DNA from: Roseimicrobium gellanilyticum
GTDB lineage: Bacteria > Verrucomicrobiota > Verrucomicrobiia > Verrucomicrobiales > Verrucomicrobiaceae
NCBI RefSeq assembly: GCF_003315205.1
Contig: NZ_QNRR01000006.1
Span: 62,001-126,000, forward strand
Direction of reading: 5' to 3'
DNA: 64,000 nt
Shown here: one piece after another, positions 41,127-49,906 of the stretch
Numbering within the stretch: the first letter of the stretch is position 1
Layout: the number at the start of each line of letters is the position of its first letter
Made by a program: the position numbers and the translations under genes
The notes under the pieces: generated by a model
What the model saw: only the letters and a program-made list of their open reading frames with translations
What the model was told of the DNA's origin: nothing
Database searches by the model: none

Positions 41127-43340
41127 ATGAGCTGCCTGTTGCCATTGACGATCATCTTCAAGAAATGCCGCCGACGCAGAACCGACAATCCCGTGTGCTC
41201 GCCATTGCCTTCTGTTCCAGCACGCCTGGTGCGCGCGCTGGTCGTATTCATTCTCATGCAAAGCATCGCGGTGGCCCAGAGCCTCACCTACCCGGAAACG
41301 AAGAAACAATCCGTCGAGGATGATTACTTCGGCACCAAGGTGCAGGACCCGTACCGCTGGCTGGAGGATGACAACAGCGCGGAGACCAAGGCCTGGGTGG
41401 AAGCGCAGAACAAGGTCACCTTTGGCTGGCTGGAGCAGATTCCTCAGCGGGAGAAGATTCGCAACCGCATCCAGGAGCTGTTCAACTTTGAGCGCTTCGG
41501 TGTGCCCTTCAAGAAGGGCGGACAGTACTTCTACACACGCAATACCGGCCTGCAGAATCAAAGCGTGTTGTACGTGACTCCTTCGCTGGACCAGGAAGGG
41601 CGCGAACTGCTGGATCCCAACAAGCTTTCGGAAGACGGCACCGTTTCGCTCACGGAGACGTCGGTGAGTGAAGATGGGAAGCTCATGGTGGTGGGTACCT
41701 CCAGTGCGGGAAGCGACTGGCAGGAGTTCCGCATCAAGGACATCGCAACGGGCAAGGATTTGCCGGAGGTGCTGCAGTGGATCAAGTTCAGCGGTGCGAG
41801 CTGGAAGCGCGATGGCAGCGGTTTCTTTTACTGCCGCTATCCCAAACCGGAAGGCGGCGCAGCCCTGACGGAGCGCAATGAGAACCAAAGCGTGTGGTTC
41901 CATGTCCCTGGGAAGAAACAGGATGAGGACCAGCTCATTTACGCTCGTACGGACAAACCTGGCTGGAGCTACAGCCCGTACGTCACTGAGGATGGTCGCT
42001 ACCTCATCCTCAGTGTCAACAAGGATACCAGCCCGAAGTCCCAGGTATTCTACAAGGACCTCACACAGGAGCGCTCCGGTTTTGTGGAACTGCTCAAGGG
42101 CTTTGATGCGGCCTACAACTTTCTGGAGAACAAGGGAACGGTCTTCTACTTCCACACGGATCTCGATGCGCCGCGCTACCGTGTCATCGCCATCGATGTC
42201 ACCAAGCCGGAGAAGAAACAGTGGCGTGAAATCATCCCGCAATCTGAACACAAGCTGGAGGGCGTGGCCATGTTCGGTGGGCAGCTCATTGGTGAGTACC
42301 TGCAGGATGCAAAGTCAGCGATGCGCACCTTTGACCTTGAGGGCAAACTCATCCGTGAGGTGGCGCTGCCCGGCATCGGCAGCATCGGAGGATTCAGTGG
42401 GGAGAATGCAGACTCGGAGAGTTTCTATGCCTTCTCCAGCTTCACCGCACCCACCACCATCTTCCGCTATGATGTGCCTACCGGCGTGAGCACCATCTGG
42501 CGTCAGCCAAAGCTGAACTATGATGGCACCCAGCTCGAGGCGAAGCAGGTCTTCTACCAGAGCAAGGATGGCACCCGTGTGCCCATGTTCATCATCCACA
42601 AGAAGGGATTGAAGCTCGATGGTTCCAATCCCTGCCTGCTTTATGGCTATGGTGGATTCGACATCAGTCTCACACCGGGCTTCTCCGTGAGCCGCGCCGT
42701 GTGGATGGAAATGGGCGGTGTCTTCGCCATGGCCAACCTACGTGGTGGAGGCGAGTACGGCTCTGAGTGGCACGAGGCAGGCATCAAGCTGCGCAAACAG
42801 AATGTCTTTGATGACTTCATTGCCGCCGCCGAATGGCTCATCAAGGAGGGCTACACTCAACCGTCCAAGCTTGCCATTCAGGGAGGCAGCAATGGCGGCC
42901 TGCTGGTGGGCGCGTGCATGATCCAGCGCCCTGAGTTGTTCGGCGCAGCGCTGCCCGGTGTGGGTGTGATGGACATGCTGCGCTTCCACAAGTTCACCAT
43001 CGGCTGGGCGTGGAAGAGCGACTACGGCAGCAGCGAGAAGCCGGATGAATTCAAGGCGCTGCTCAAGTATTCGCCACTGCACAATCTGAAGGAGGGCACG
43101 CGCTATCCCGCCACACTCATCACCACCGCCGATCACGATGACCGCGTGGTGCCCGCGCACAGCTTCAAGTTTGCCGCCCGCCTCCAGGAGTGCCAGGCGA
43201 AAGACGGTCCTCCGGTCATGATTCGCATCGAAACCAGTGCCGGCCACGGCGGTGGCACCGCGCTCAGCAAGGTCATTGAGGAGACGGCGGATGAATGGGC
43301 GTTTCTGGTGAAGGTGCTGGGGGTGGAGCGAGCGAGATGA
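41127..43340 (+). CDS. Prolyl oligopeptidase family serine peptidase (S9A), secreted
   Basis: This 737-residue enzyme cleaves short proline-containing peptides. The N-terminal DPYRWLEDDNSAETKAWVEA is typical of S9A, followed by the seven-blade propeller and the C-terminal hydrolase. The nucleophile is in GGSNGG (Ser588), the acid in DHDDRVVP, and the base in AGHGGGT. A hydrophobic stretch, ALVVFILMQSIAVAQS, just before the mature start acts as signal sequence, but about 30 residues with a basic RRRR precede it. The true start is therefore uncertain: ATG 41127, GTG 41097, or an internal GTG nearer the hydrophobic part. The last 68 bp overlap the convergent GNAT gene. Confidence 0.9.
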   Translation: MSCLLPLTIIFKKCRRRRTDNPVCSPLPSVPARLVRALVVFILMQSIAVAQSLTYPETKKQSVEDDYFGTKVQDPYRWLEDDNSAETKAWVEAQNKVTFGWLEQIPQREKIRNRIQELFNFERFGVPFKKGGQYFYTRNTGLQNQSVLYVTPSLDQEGRELLDPNKLSEDGTVSLTETSVSEDGKLMVVGTSSAGSDWQEFRIKDIATGKDLPEVLQWIKFSGASWKRDGSGFFYCRYPKPEGGAALTERNENQSVWFHVPGKKQDEDQLIYARTDKPGWSYSPYVTEDGRYLILSVNKDTSPKSQVFYKDLTQERSGFVELLKGFDAAYNFLENKGTVFYFHTDLDAPRYRVIAIDVTKPEKKQWREIIPQSEHKLEGVAMFGGQLIGEYLQDAKSAMRTFDLEGKLIREVALPGIGSIGGFSGENADSESFYAFSSFTAPTTIFRYDVPTGVSTIWRQPKLNYDGTQLEAKQVFYQSKDGTRVPMFIIHKKGLKLDGSNPCLLYGYGGFDISLTPGFSVSRAVWMEMGGVFAMANLRGGGEYGSEWHEAGIKLRKQNVFDDFIAAAEWLIKEGYTQPSKLAIQGGSNGGLLVGACMIQRPELFGAALPGVGVMDMLRFHKFTIGWAWKSDYGSSEKPDEFKALLKYSPLHNLKEGTRYPATLITTADHDDRVVPAHSFKFAARLQECQAKDGPPVMIRIETSAGHGGGTALSKVIEETADEWAFLVKVLGVERAR

Positions 43341-43932
43341 TGGGAATGCCATAGCCAGGCTCGGGAAGTCTGGTCCCCGCAGCGAAGAGCCAGGCACGAA
43401 TCTTCTTCGCCGCTCGAGGCCAGAGATACAACGTGGCTACCTGGGAACGTTCTCCTTCAGGTAAATCCACTTCACCCACCTGCAGGAACCCCAATCGTTT
43501 GTAAAATCCCGCGGTGCCGTGAAGATTGCAGATGCAAACACTGACGTCAGGGTGGTTTTGGGGCAGCAAGGCGATGGATGCAAAGAACAGTGTGGTGCCT
43601 ATGCACTTTCGATGGTGCTTTGGTGAGATGAACAGATAGCAGAGCCAGTAGCTCTTCTTCTGCTCCAGATACTGCACGCCAAAGGTGCCGACGACTTCGT
43701 TCGCATCTTCGGCAATGAGGGTGAGCAGCCTGCCACTCCGCAGGGAGGATTGGTATTCATCGCGGTGATTCGCCGGAATCCCATGGGCGGTGTTCTCGTC
43801 GAACAAGCGTTCACACTCTGCGAACCTGGATTCGGGGCACACTGAGATTCGCAGGGGACGGATGCCCTCCACGATGGAGCGTGGCCATGGGTAGACTGCC
43901 CTCCAGCAGAGATTCTTGAGAAAGGAAATCAT
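43273..43932 (-). CDS. GNAT-family N-acetyltransferase-like protein
   Basis: This 219-residue protein has the core GNAT layout: LLTLIAEDANEVVGTFGVQY (strands 2-4), then LCYLFISPKHHRKCIGTTLF with an acetyl-CoA-binding signature in place of the more usual RxxGxG/A (here HHRKCIGT), then VCICNLHGTAGFYKRLGFLQ at motif B. The substrate is unknown. The last 35 or so residues are Pro/Ser-rich (SLAPPPAPSPETPIHPPSPQ). They lie partly on the antisense of the prolyl oligopeptidase 3' end (68-bp overlap), which suggests recent extension of the reading frame past a lost stop codon. Confidence 0.75.
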   Translation of the reverse strand: MISFLKNLCWRAVYPWPRSIVEGIRPLRISVCPESRFAECERLFDENTAHGIPANHRDEYQSSLRSGRLLTLIAEDANEVVGTFGVQYLEQKKSYWLCYLFISPKHHRKCIGTTLFFASIALLPQNHPDVSVCICNLHGTAGFYKRLGFLQVGEVDLPEGERSQVATLYLWPRAAKKIRAWLFAAGTRLPEPGYGIPIISLAPPPAPSPETPIHPPSPQ

Positions 43933-43984
43933 GAACCCTGCTGCTTGTCTGAGGGCGCTCCTGAGTTTTCACCCTCCCCGAGCA

Positions 43985-45118
43985 CTATTTCACCTCGAAC
44001 GGCTGGTTGTCGATCAACTTGCCATTGAGCAAAAGGTCCACGCGGTACTTTCCTACCGGCGGAGCGCCATTCAGCTTCAGACTGCTGCGCAGGCGGCGGT
44101 AGATGCCCTCTGTGAGGTCGGCCTTGGCAATCGCTACGTTCTTCTCGCCGCCCGCGTCCACGAGGGTCCACACAAACTGCACGCCCGCGCCATTGGCAGG
44201 CACCTTGAGGCTCCACTCGGCGAAGAGGACGGTATCACTCGTGCTGAAGGCACTCACCTCCGTGATGTTCTCGCCCTTCTCATCGCCTCGATAAAGTTTG
44301 AAGGACACCGGCTGGATCTGTCCCACCTGGGTGGACATCCGGGTTGCAAGAGTGCTTTTCACGGTGAAGGCCTGCCGTGCTGCTTCTTTTCCATTGATGA
44401 CGAGCACCGCTTCATGCTTGCCCGCCGGCCAGCCTTCATCGGGGCGGAAGGAAAAAAAGAATCCACAATCGGCCTTGTTCTCCTCCATGGTCAGGCTGCG
44501 GGTGCCCTTGGCATCGACCTTGCCATTCACCAGCCAGTTGATGCGCAGCCAGGTGCTCACGCCGAGATCCGCCACACCTTTGAAGATCACGCTGTCCTCC
44601 GGAGCCAGTGAGGCGTCCGGTTCGAGGGACTGCCGCTCGCCCGCCACTTCCTTTTCAAAGATGCCTGACTTGAATTTGCTCGGAAGCGAATCCTTCGGGG
44701 GCGAGATGCGGAAAGGGTAGGTCCCCAGAGCCTTGCCATCCAGGCTCAACTCCACGCGGTACATGTCGCCCACTGGCAACGGATTCGCGTGGGTGAGGTT
44801 GAAGCCGGCGAAAGTGCTCTGGCCCACGGAGAAAAGCACCCCTTTGTTCACGCCCGCCACATCGATCTTGGCCTCGGCGATGAGCGTTTCCTCGATGAGA
44901 AACCGGCACCCCACCACACCGCTCTTGGGCCGTCCCTTCAATTCCACGGAAAGGTAGACTGTATCTTCCGGCATGAAGGACTCCACCTTCTCGCCCGGAG
45001 TCTGGTTCTCCGCAAGACTACGGCAAAAGGTCACCTGCTTCAGGATGCTATCCTGACCGTGCCCTTGCAGCGGAACCATGGACGCAAGCGCAAGCAGGCA
45101 GTAAAAAGCGAGTCTCAT
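43985..45118 (-). CDS. Secreted protein with three tandem about 110-residue beta-domain repeats
   Basis: This 377-residue protein has a signal peptide (MRLAFYCLLALASMVPLQGH) and then three successive units at roughly residues 25-138, 148-257 and 266-377. Each has an aromatic start, a PEDTVYLSVEL / PEDSVIFKGVA / TSDTVLFAEWS strand, a central F/W-V strand with GGR-like turn, and a closing PVGDMYRVELSLDGK / PAGKHEAVLVINGK / PVGKYRVDLLLNGK strand pair. The pattern fits immunoglobulin-like or fibronectin-like beta domains. No enzyme motif is present, so a binding or surface role is inferred. It is monocistronic and divergent from the ndh-like gene. Confidence 0.7.
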   Translation of the reverse strand: MRLAFYCLLALASMVPLQGHGQDSILKQVTFCRSLAENQTPGEKVESFMPEDTVYLSVELKGRPKSGVVGCRFLIEETLIAEAKIDVAGVNKGVLFSVGQSTFAGFNLTHANPLPVGDMYRVELSLDGKALGTYPFRISPPKDSLPSKFKSGIFEKEVAGERQSLEPDASLAPEDSVIFKGVADLGVSTWLRINWLVNGKVDAKGTRSLTMEENKADCGFFFSFRPDEGWPAGKHEAVLVINGKEAARQAFTVKSTLATRMSTQVGQIQPVSFKLYRGDEKGENITEVSAFSTSDTVLFAEWSLKVPANGAGVQFVWTLVDAGGEKNVAIAKADLTEGIYRRLRSSLKLNGAPPVGKYRVDLLLNGKLIDNQPFEVK

Positions 45119-45247
45119 GACTCATAGCAAAGCAGATGCCGGGCGACACGCAAATGCCCGTTCACCTGCGTTTGCATGAGCGTTGCCCGTTGTCGAATTC
45201 CGCTCGCCCGGGGATGCGAATGGCTCCACATATGCTCGCAATCAGGT

Positions 45248-46534
45248 ATGAACACGAACGCAGCGAACTCAGAAACGCAGGGCGTGCCTCGCGTGGTGAT
45301 TGTGGGAGCGGGCTTTGGTGGGCTCTCCGCCGCGAAAGCCCTGGGGAACAAGGAGGTGCAAGTCACCGTGCTCGACCGGGAGAATCACCATCTCTTCCAG
45401 CCGCTGCTCTATCAGGTGGCGACCGCAGGCCTCTCTCCGGCGAATATCGCCCAACCCGTGCGCGCCATCCTGCGGAGTAAGGAGAACATCGAAATCCTCA
45501 TGGCGGACGTGACGGGTTTTGATGTGGAGAAGAAGCTGGTTCTGGCCGGTGAGCGCAGCTTTCCCTATGACCACCTCATTGTCGCCACCGGAGCCCGACA
45601 CTCCTACTTCGGTCATCCAGAGTGGGAACAGTACGCGCCGGGATTGAAGACGCTGGACGATGCGCTGGGCATCCGCCGCAGGCTGCTCATGGCTTTCGAG
45701 AAGGCTGAGGCGGAGAAGGATCCCGTGGAGCGTGAGCGCTTGATGACTTTTGTCATTGTTGGTGCAGGTCCCACCGGTGTGGAGATGGCCGGAGCCATTT
45801 CCGAAATTGCCCGCGAAACGATGCTGCGTGACTTCCATCACATTGATCCCTCAGAGGCGAGAGTGATCCTCCTGGATGCGGCAGATCGTGTGCTGCAGGC
45901 CTTTGACCCGAAGCTGTCTGAGCAGGCGCAAGGCCAGCTTCGCAATCTGAAGGTGGATGTGCGCTTGAAAGTTTCGGTACAGGACGTGAACGAGTCCGGC
46001 GTGGCCACGGCCAACGGGTTCATCCATGCGCGCACAGTCATCTGGGCTGCGGGGAATGCGGCCTCACCACTGATGAAAAGCCTTCCGGGTACGCTGGATC
46101 GCGCAGGCCGCATCCAGATCACGTCAGAACTGAATCTGCCAGATCATCCGGAGATCTATGTGATCGGTGATACGGCGAATTGTGCGGGGAAGGACGGCAA
46201 GCCGCTCCCCGGCGTTTCGCCCGTGGCCATGCAGCAGGGCAAGTGGGTGGCGAAGAACATCCTCGCACGCATCAAGGGTGAGGCGGCCAAGCCGTTCTCC
46301 TACTGGGACCGTGGCAGCATGGCCACCATCGGCCGCAACCGCGCGGTGGCAGATTTGCATTTCGTGAAGTTCAGCGGGTTGCCCGCCTGGCTCACGTGGG
46401 TGTTCGTGCACCTCATTTTCCTCATGAACATGAGCAGCCGCGTATCCGTGTTCCTCATCTGGGTGTGGTCCTACTTCACCCGCGCGCAGGGCGCGAGGCT
46501 GATCACCAGTGTGGGCCAGGCGAAGAAAGGTTGA
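45248..46534 (+). CDS. ndh: Type II NADH dehydrogenase (NDH-2)
   Basis: This 428-residue flavoprotein oxidises NADH and reduces quinone without proton pumping. Two Rossmann sites are clear: PRVVIVGAGFGGLSAAKAL (FAD, residues 14-32) and FVIVGAGPTGVEMAGAI (NADH, around 167). HLFQPLLYQVATAGLSPANI and VIGDTANCAGKDGKPLPGVS are family blocks. The C-terminus has an amphipathic membrane anchor (LTWVFVHLIFLMNMSSRVSV). The start at 45248 gives the usual Rossmann position; the frame extends to 45176. It lacks a signal sequence and faces the cytoplasm. The next gene follows by 50 bp on the same strand. Confidence 0.92.
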   Translation: MNTNAANSETQGVPRVVIVGAGFGGLSAAKALGNKEVQVTVLDRENHHLFQPLLYQVATAGLSPANIAQPVRAILRSKENIEILMADVTGFDVEKKLVLAGERSFPYDHLIVATGARHSYFGHPEWEQYAPGLKTLDDALGIRRRLLMAFEKAEAEKDPVERERLMTFVIVGAGPTGVEMAGAISEIARETMLRDFHHIDPSEARVILLDAADRVLQAFDPKLSEQAQGQLRNLKVDVRLKVSVQDVNESGVATANGFIHARTVIWAAGNAASPLMKSLPGTLDRAGRIQITSELNLPDHPEIYVIGDTANCAGKDGKPLPGVSPVAMQQGKWVAKNILARIKGEAAKPFSYWDRGSMATIGRNRAVADLHFVKFSGLPAWLTWVFVHLIFLMNMSSRVSVFLIWVWSYFTRAQGARLITSVGQAKKG

Positions 46535-46584
46535 GACGCCGGAATTCTGGTGCAACGGCATGGCTCCGGGGTAAGATCCCGGCC

Positions 46585-47454
46585 ATGTTGAGAAACGCCA
46601 TCTCCATGGCAGCCGCTCTCCTCGCAGTGATGGGAGGAGGTTCTTCGATGGCGCAGGACGCCTCGCTGGTGAAGGCAGAGGAGCATGCCTGCATCTCTCC
46701 ATCGGAACGCTTCCGCATCGATCAGTATCACACCACCGGTGGAGATATCTGGGACTGGGAGTTTTGGGTTTCACGCAAAGGGGGCGCACCTCCAGTGAAG
46801 CTGTCTACGGGCGCTCGCGACCCAGCCATGTACGGCGCGGGGTTCTCTTTCCATCCCTCTGAGAAGTGGCTGCTGCGTACTCAGAAGACGGGCAGTGGGG
46901 ACAATGTTGTTGTGCTGTACCGGATCACCAAGCAGGAAACTTTCGTGCGAACAGATGCAGGAAGCACGCTTGATGAGCTGGCTTGGGCAGAGTTTGACAG
47001 GGTCTACTCGCTCGCGGGTGATGCCACCCAACGCTACCATGCGGGGTGCGGATTTCTCGGGTGGGAGCCGGATGGTGAAACGCTGCGTCTCAGGCTCACG
47101 GCCGCCCATTGCGGTGAGGCCTATCGCGCGGACTGGACCGTGCACTATCATCTGAAGACGAAGAAATTTTTCTTTGCGAGCGACGACCGCGCTCACAATA
47201 AGCGGCATGGACTGATCTGGAAGCCGCGAGGCAAGCTTGCAGTCAGCGCGCATGACGATCTCCGACTGCTCCGGGCAGGTGATGTGGTTTCGGTCCAATT
47301 CACCTCGGTGGGCCCGGAAAAGCACATGCTGACCGTGGGGCAGGACGGCTTTGTGAAAGTGCCTTACATCGGAAAAGTCAGGGCCGCAGGCCGTACCTGT
47401 CGGCAACTCGCCAACTTGATCAGAGTCGAAATTGAAAAGCAGTACTTTGGTTGA
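46585..47454 (+). CDS. Secreted protein ending in a Poly_export-like domain
   Basis: This 289-residue protein starts with a signal peptide (MLRNAISMAAALLAVMGGGS, cleavage near MAQD). Residues 30-215 are a beta-rich region of unknown function (FRIDQYHTTGGDIWDWEFWV, LRTQKTGSGDNVVVLYRITK). The last 64 residues (LRLLRAGDVVSVQFTSVGPE, then MLTVGQDGFVKVPYIGKVRA, then AGRTCRQLANLIRVEIEKQY) resemble the N-terminal Poly_export domain of Wza-like outer-membrane export proteins. In those proteins the domain is at the N-terminus and is followed by SLBB domains; here it is at the end and stops immediately after. It may be a fusion, a truncated exporter, or an independently used recognition domain. Confidence 0.6.
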   Translation: MLRNAISMAAALLAVMGGGSSMAQDASLVKAEEHACISPSERFRIDQYHTTGGDIWDWEFWVSRKGGAPPVKLSTGARDPAMYGAGFSFHPSEKWLLRTQKTGSGDNVVVLYRITKQETFVRTDAGSTLDELAWAEFDRVYSLAGDATQRYHAGCGFLGWEPDGETLRLRLTAAHCGEAYRADWTVHYHLKTKKFFFASDDRAHNKRHGLIWKPRGKLAVSAHDDLRLLRAGDVVSVQFTSVGPEKHMLTVGQDGFVKVPYIGKVRAAGRTCRQLANLIRVEIEKQYFG

Positions 47455-47455
47455 A

Positions 47456-47488
47456 GCTGCCGGGCAATCCTTGAAATCACCCGGCAGC
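47456..47488. terminator. Shared hairpin between convergent genes
   Basis: GCTGCCGGG (47456-47464) pairs perfectly with CCCGGCAGC (47480-47488). It lies between the stop of the plus-strand gene (47454) and the stop of the minus-strand EF-G gene (47521) and can end either transcript. No T-run on either side. Confidence 0.5.
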
Positions 47489-47520
47489 AAGCATCTATCG
47501 GACATGGAGTCGGCGCGTTG

Positions 47521-49629
47521 TTATGCCGCCATGGGAGCCCGCTCATACCGGGCAGGCTTCATGGTGTAGCTCGCACGGCCCTTGCTCAGGCTGCGAATGG
47601 CATCCGCATACCCGAAGAGTTCCGCGAGCGGCACTTCAGCACGCACGATGGTGGTGCCATTCTGGGCGGGCATCCCCAGCCCCAGCACCTGGCCGCGACG
47701 TCGGCTGAGGTCACCGAGGATGTCACCTTGATGAGACTCCGGCACGGTGCACTCCACGGCCATGAGAGGTTCAAGCAGCACTGGACGCGCCGCGCGCAGT
47801 GCCTCACGCGTGGCCTCGATGGCAGCCTGGCGGAAGGCCAGGTCGTTCGAGTCTTTTGCATGCGCGTGACCATCGAGGATGGTGACCAGCACATCCACCA
47901 CAGGACTGTCGCGCAGCACACCGGCAGTGAGTGCGGACTCGATACCCGCATGCACCGAGCGCATGAACTGCGAAGGAATGGCGCCGCCTTGCACGCGGTT
48001 CTCCACACGGTTGCCACTGCCCGCAGGCAGGGGATCCACACGGAGTGACACGCGGGCATAGCTGCCCGATCCACCGTTCTGCTTCTTCAGAAGGTGGTCG
48101 GCTTCGGCACTGCGTTCGATGGTCTCACGCCACGCAACCTGCGGAGCGCCGGAGTTCAGCGCCACGCGATGGTCGCGCGCGAGCTTGGTGAGCAGCACTT
48201 CGAGATGCAGCTCGCCCATGCCGGCCATGATGGTCTGTCCGGTTTCAGCGTCGGTGTAGGTGCGGAAGGTCGGGTCCTCCTCGGCGAGTCGTTGCAGGGC
48301 CACGCTCATGCGCTCGCGGTCCGCGCTGGTGCGTGGTTCCACGGCGAAGGAGACGACCGGTTGCGGGAACTGCGGAGGCTCCAGCGACACCACGGCATCA
48401 AGGTCTGACAACGTATCTCCCGTGAGGAAACCACGCAGTCCGACGACGGCGCAGATGTCACCTGCCTCAGCACGTGACAACTCCTCACGGCGATCCGCCA
48501 CGACACGCACCATGCGACCGATGCGCTCGCGCTGACCTGTGCGGGGATTCGCTACCGTCATGCCGCGCTCCAACACGCCACGATAGACACGCACATAGAC
48601 GAGGCGTCCGGCCTGCGAGTCATGCACCAGTTTGAAGGCAAGCGCTGCCAGCGGCGCGTCCACGCCGTTGTCCACGGAGATGGATTCACCTTCGTCATTG
48701 TGCGCTTCCGTCGTGCCGCGATCGAGCGGGGAGGGAAGGAAGTCCACCACCGCGTCCAACAGGGGCTCAATGCCGACATAGCGGTACGCGCTGCCACCAA
48801 TCACCGGCACGAATTTGCCGGCAAGGGTCTGGCGGCGCACCGCAGCTCGAAGCACCTCGTCGGGCACGGGCTGGTCATTCAGCCATAGCTCCGCCACCAC
48901 ATCGTCGAGCTCCGCGATGCGATTCACGAGTTCAGAGCGCAGTTCGGCAGCAGGGCCATCATCATCAGAGGGTCCTTCCTCTACCGTGCAGCTCTGCTGG
49001 GATTCTCTGGAGAAGATGTAGCGACGCTGGCTGATGACATCGACCTGGCCACGCAGGTTGTCCTCCGCGCCGAGGGGCGCGAGCACAGGCCAAGCGTTGG
49101 CGCCGAGCTGGGTTCGCAGTTGCTGCACCACACGCATGAAGTCCGCGCCGGTACGGTCCATCTTGTTCACGAACGCAAGTCGAGGCACGCCATAGCGGTC
49201 CGCCTGGCGCCACACGGTTTCAGATTGAGGCTGCACGCCATCCACACCGCTGAACACGGCAATCGCGCCATCCAGCACGCGCATGGATCTCTCCACCTCG
49301 GCCGTGAAGTCCACGTGGCCGGGTGTGTCGATGACATTCAGGGCATGACGCTGTCCCGCGAAGAGCTTGCTGATGCCAGTCTCCTCCCGTGGTGTCCAGG
49401 CACAGGGAATCGCCGCTGCGGAAATGGTAATGCCTTTGGCACGTTCCAGCGGATCGAAGTCAGTGGTGGTGTTGCCTTCATGCACGTCACCTGCGTGGTG
49501 GATCGCGCCGGCAGCGAGCAGGATGCGCTCCGTCAGCGTGGTCTTGCCTGCATCAATATGGGCCGCGATGCCGATGTTACGGATGCGTTCGCGTTGGGTG
49601 GCGGTTGCGGTAGTGTTGGTCGTTTTCAT
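47521..49629 (-). CDS. Elongation factor G paralogue
   Basis: This 702-residue GTPase has the EF-G motifs AHIDAGKTT (G1, residues 23-31), DTPGHVDFTAEVERSMRVLD (G3), NKMDRTGADF (G4) and the domain IV/V blocks GGAIPSQFMRSVHAGIESAL, DGHAHAKDSNDLAF and LSRRRGQVLGLG. EF-G catalyses translocation and, with RRF, ribosome recycling. The switch-I region reads ERAKGITISAAAIPCAW, slightly different from the canonical TITSAAT. It is not in an rpsL-rpsG-fusA cluster, so it may be a second, specialised EF-G. The ATG at 49629 is preferred; the in-frame codon at 49677 lies inside the leader. The 422-bp upstream region is unusual (see leader entries). Confidence 0.88.
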   Translation of the reverse strand: MKTTNTTATATQRERIRNIGIAAHIDAGKTTLTERILLAAGAIHHAGDVHEGNTTTDFDPLERAKGITISAAAIPCAWTPREETGISKLFAGQRHALNVIDTPGHVDFTAEVERSMRVLDGAIAVFSGVDGVQPQSETVWRQADRYGVPRLAFVNKMDRTGADFMRVVQQLRTQLGANAWPVLAPLGAEDNLRGQVDVISQRRYIFSRESQQSCTVEEGPSDDDGPAAELRSELVNRIAELDDVVAELWLNDQPVPDEVLRAAVRRQTLAGKFVPVIGGSAYRYVGIEPLLDAVVDFLPSPLDRGTTEAHNDEGESISVDNGVDAPLAALAFKLVHDSQAGRLVYVRVYRGVLERGMTVANPRTGQRERIGRMVRVVADRREELSRAEAGDICAVVGLRGFLTGDTLSDLDAVVSLEPPQFPQPVVSFAVEPRTSADRERMSVALQRLAEEDPTFRTYTDAETGQTIMAGMGELHLEVLLTKLARDHRVALNSGAPQVAWRETIERSAEADHLLKKQNGGSGSYARVSLRVDPLPAGSGNRVENRVQGGAIPSQFMRSVHAGIESALTAGVLRDSPVVDVLVTILDGHAHAKDSNDLAFRQAAIEATREALRAARPVLLEPLMAVECTVPESHQGDILGDLSRRRGQVLGLGMPAQNGTTIVRAEVPLAELFGYADAIRSLSKGRASYTMKPARYERAPMAA

Positions 49630-49710
49630 AACGAGGTACGGTTTCTTGTTTGGGTCCTGCCACGTGTGCGTCCTCACATAGCGGTGGTTTGCGGCACATC
49701 CCCGGAACGC

Positions 49711-49741
49711 AAAAAAAGCCCTGGAGAAGGTCTCCAGGGCT
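49711..49741 (-). terminator. Strong intrinsic terminator inside the EF-G leader (probable attenuator)
   Basis: On the minus strand AGCCCTGGAGA (49741-49731) pairs perfectly with TCTCCAGGGCT (49727-49717), loop of three bases, followed by six more T residues (49716-49711). The plus strand lacks a T-run after this hairpin, so it acts in the EF-G direction. No minus-strand gene is present upstream, so it lies between the EF-G promoter and the EF-G start 82 bp further on. That is the layout of a transcription attenuator. Confidence 0.75.
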
Positions 49742-49765
49742 CTCAGGGAAAGTCGTTGCTGCGAA

Positions 49766-49789
49766 TCAGGCGGCCGGGCTGCGGCGCAT
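49766..49789 (-). CDS. Candidate 7-codon leader peptide upstream of the EF-G paralogue
   Basis: On the minus strand, ATG CGC CGC AGC CCG GCC GCC TGA encodes MRRSPAA. A purine-rich AAAGGA lies 9-10 bases before the ATG, and a very short ATGACTTGA frame overlaps it. The stop is 25 bases before the terminator stem at 49741. Short leader frames in front of terminators control several ribosome-acting genes (tet(M)- and erm-type) by ribosome stalling. This example rests on position and RBS only, so chance cannot be excluded. Confidence 0.35.
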   Translation of the reverse strand: MRRSPAA

Positions 49790-49817
49790 CAAGTCATGTC
49801 CTTTCACGAGACACGAC

Positions 49818-49906
49818 GAAGGCCCCATCAGTGGGCCTCGGCCTGACTGCACGCAAAAGCATCCCTGCCCTGGCGACAGCCAGGGTGCTGAATGCAGTTG
49901 CGTGCA
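49818..49906 (-). promoter_or_regulatory. Structured 5' leader of the EF-G paralogue
   Basis: A nested hairpin is present: outer arms TGCACGCAA (49848-49856) and TTGCGTGCA (49898-49906), inner arms CCCTGGC (49868-49874) and GCCAGGG (49879-49885). Nearer to the gene, AGGCCC and GGGCCT (49819-49838 region) form another stem. With the terminator this makes a leader of about 300 nt with at least three stems. A weak TTGACT/CATCTT promoter (about 49955-49928) lies upstream. Confidence 0.55.
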
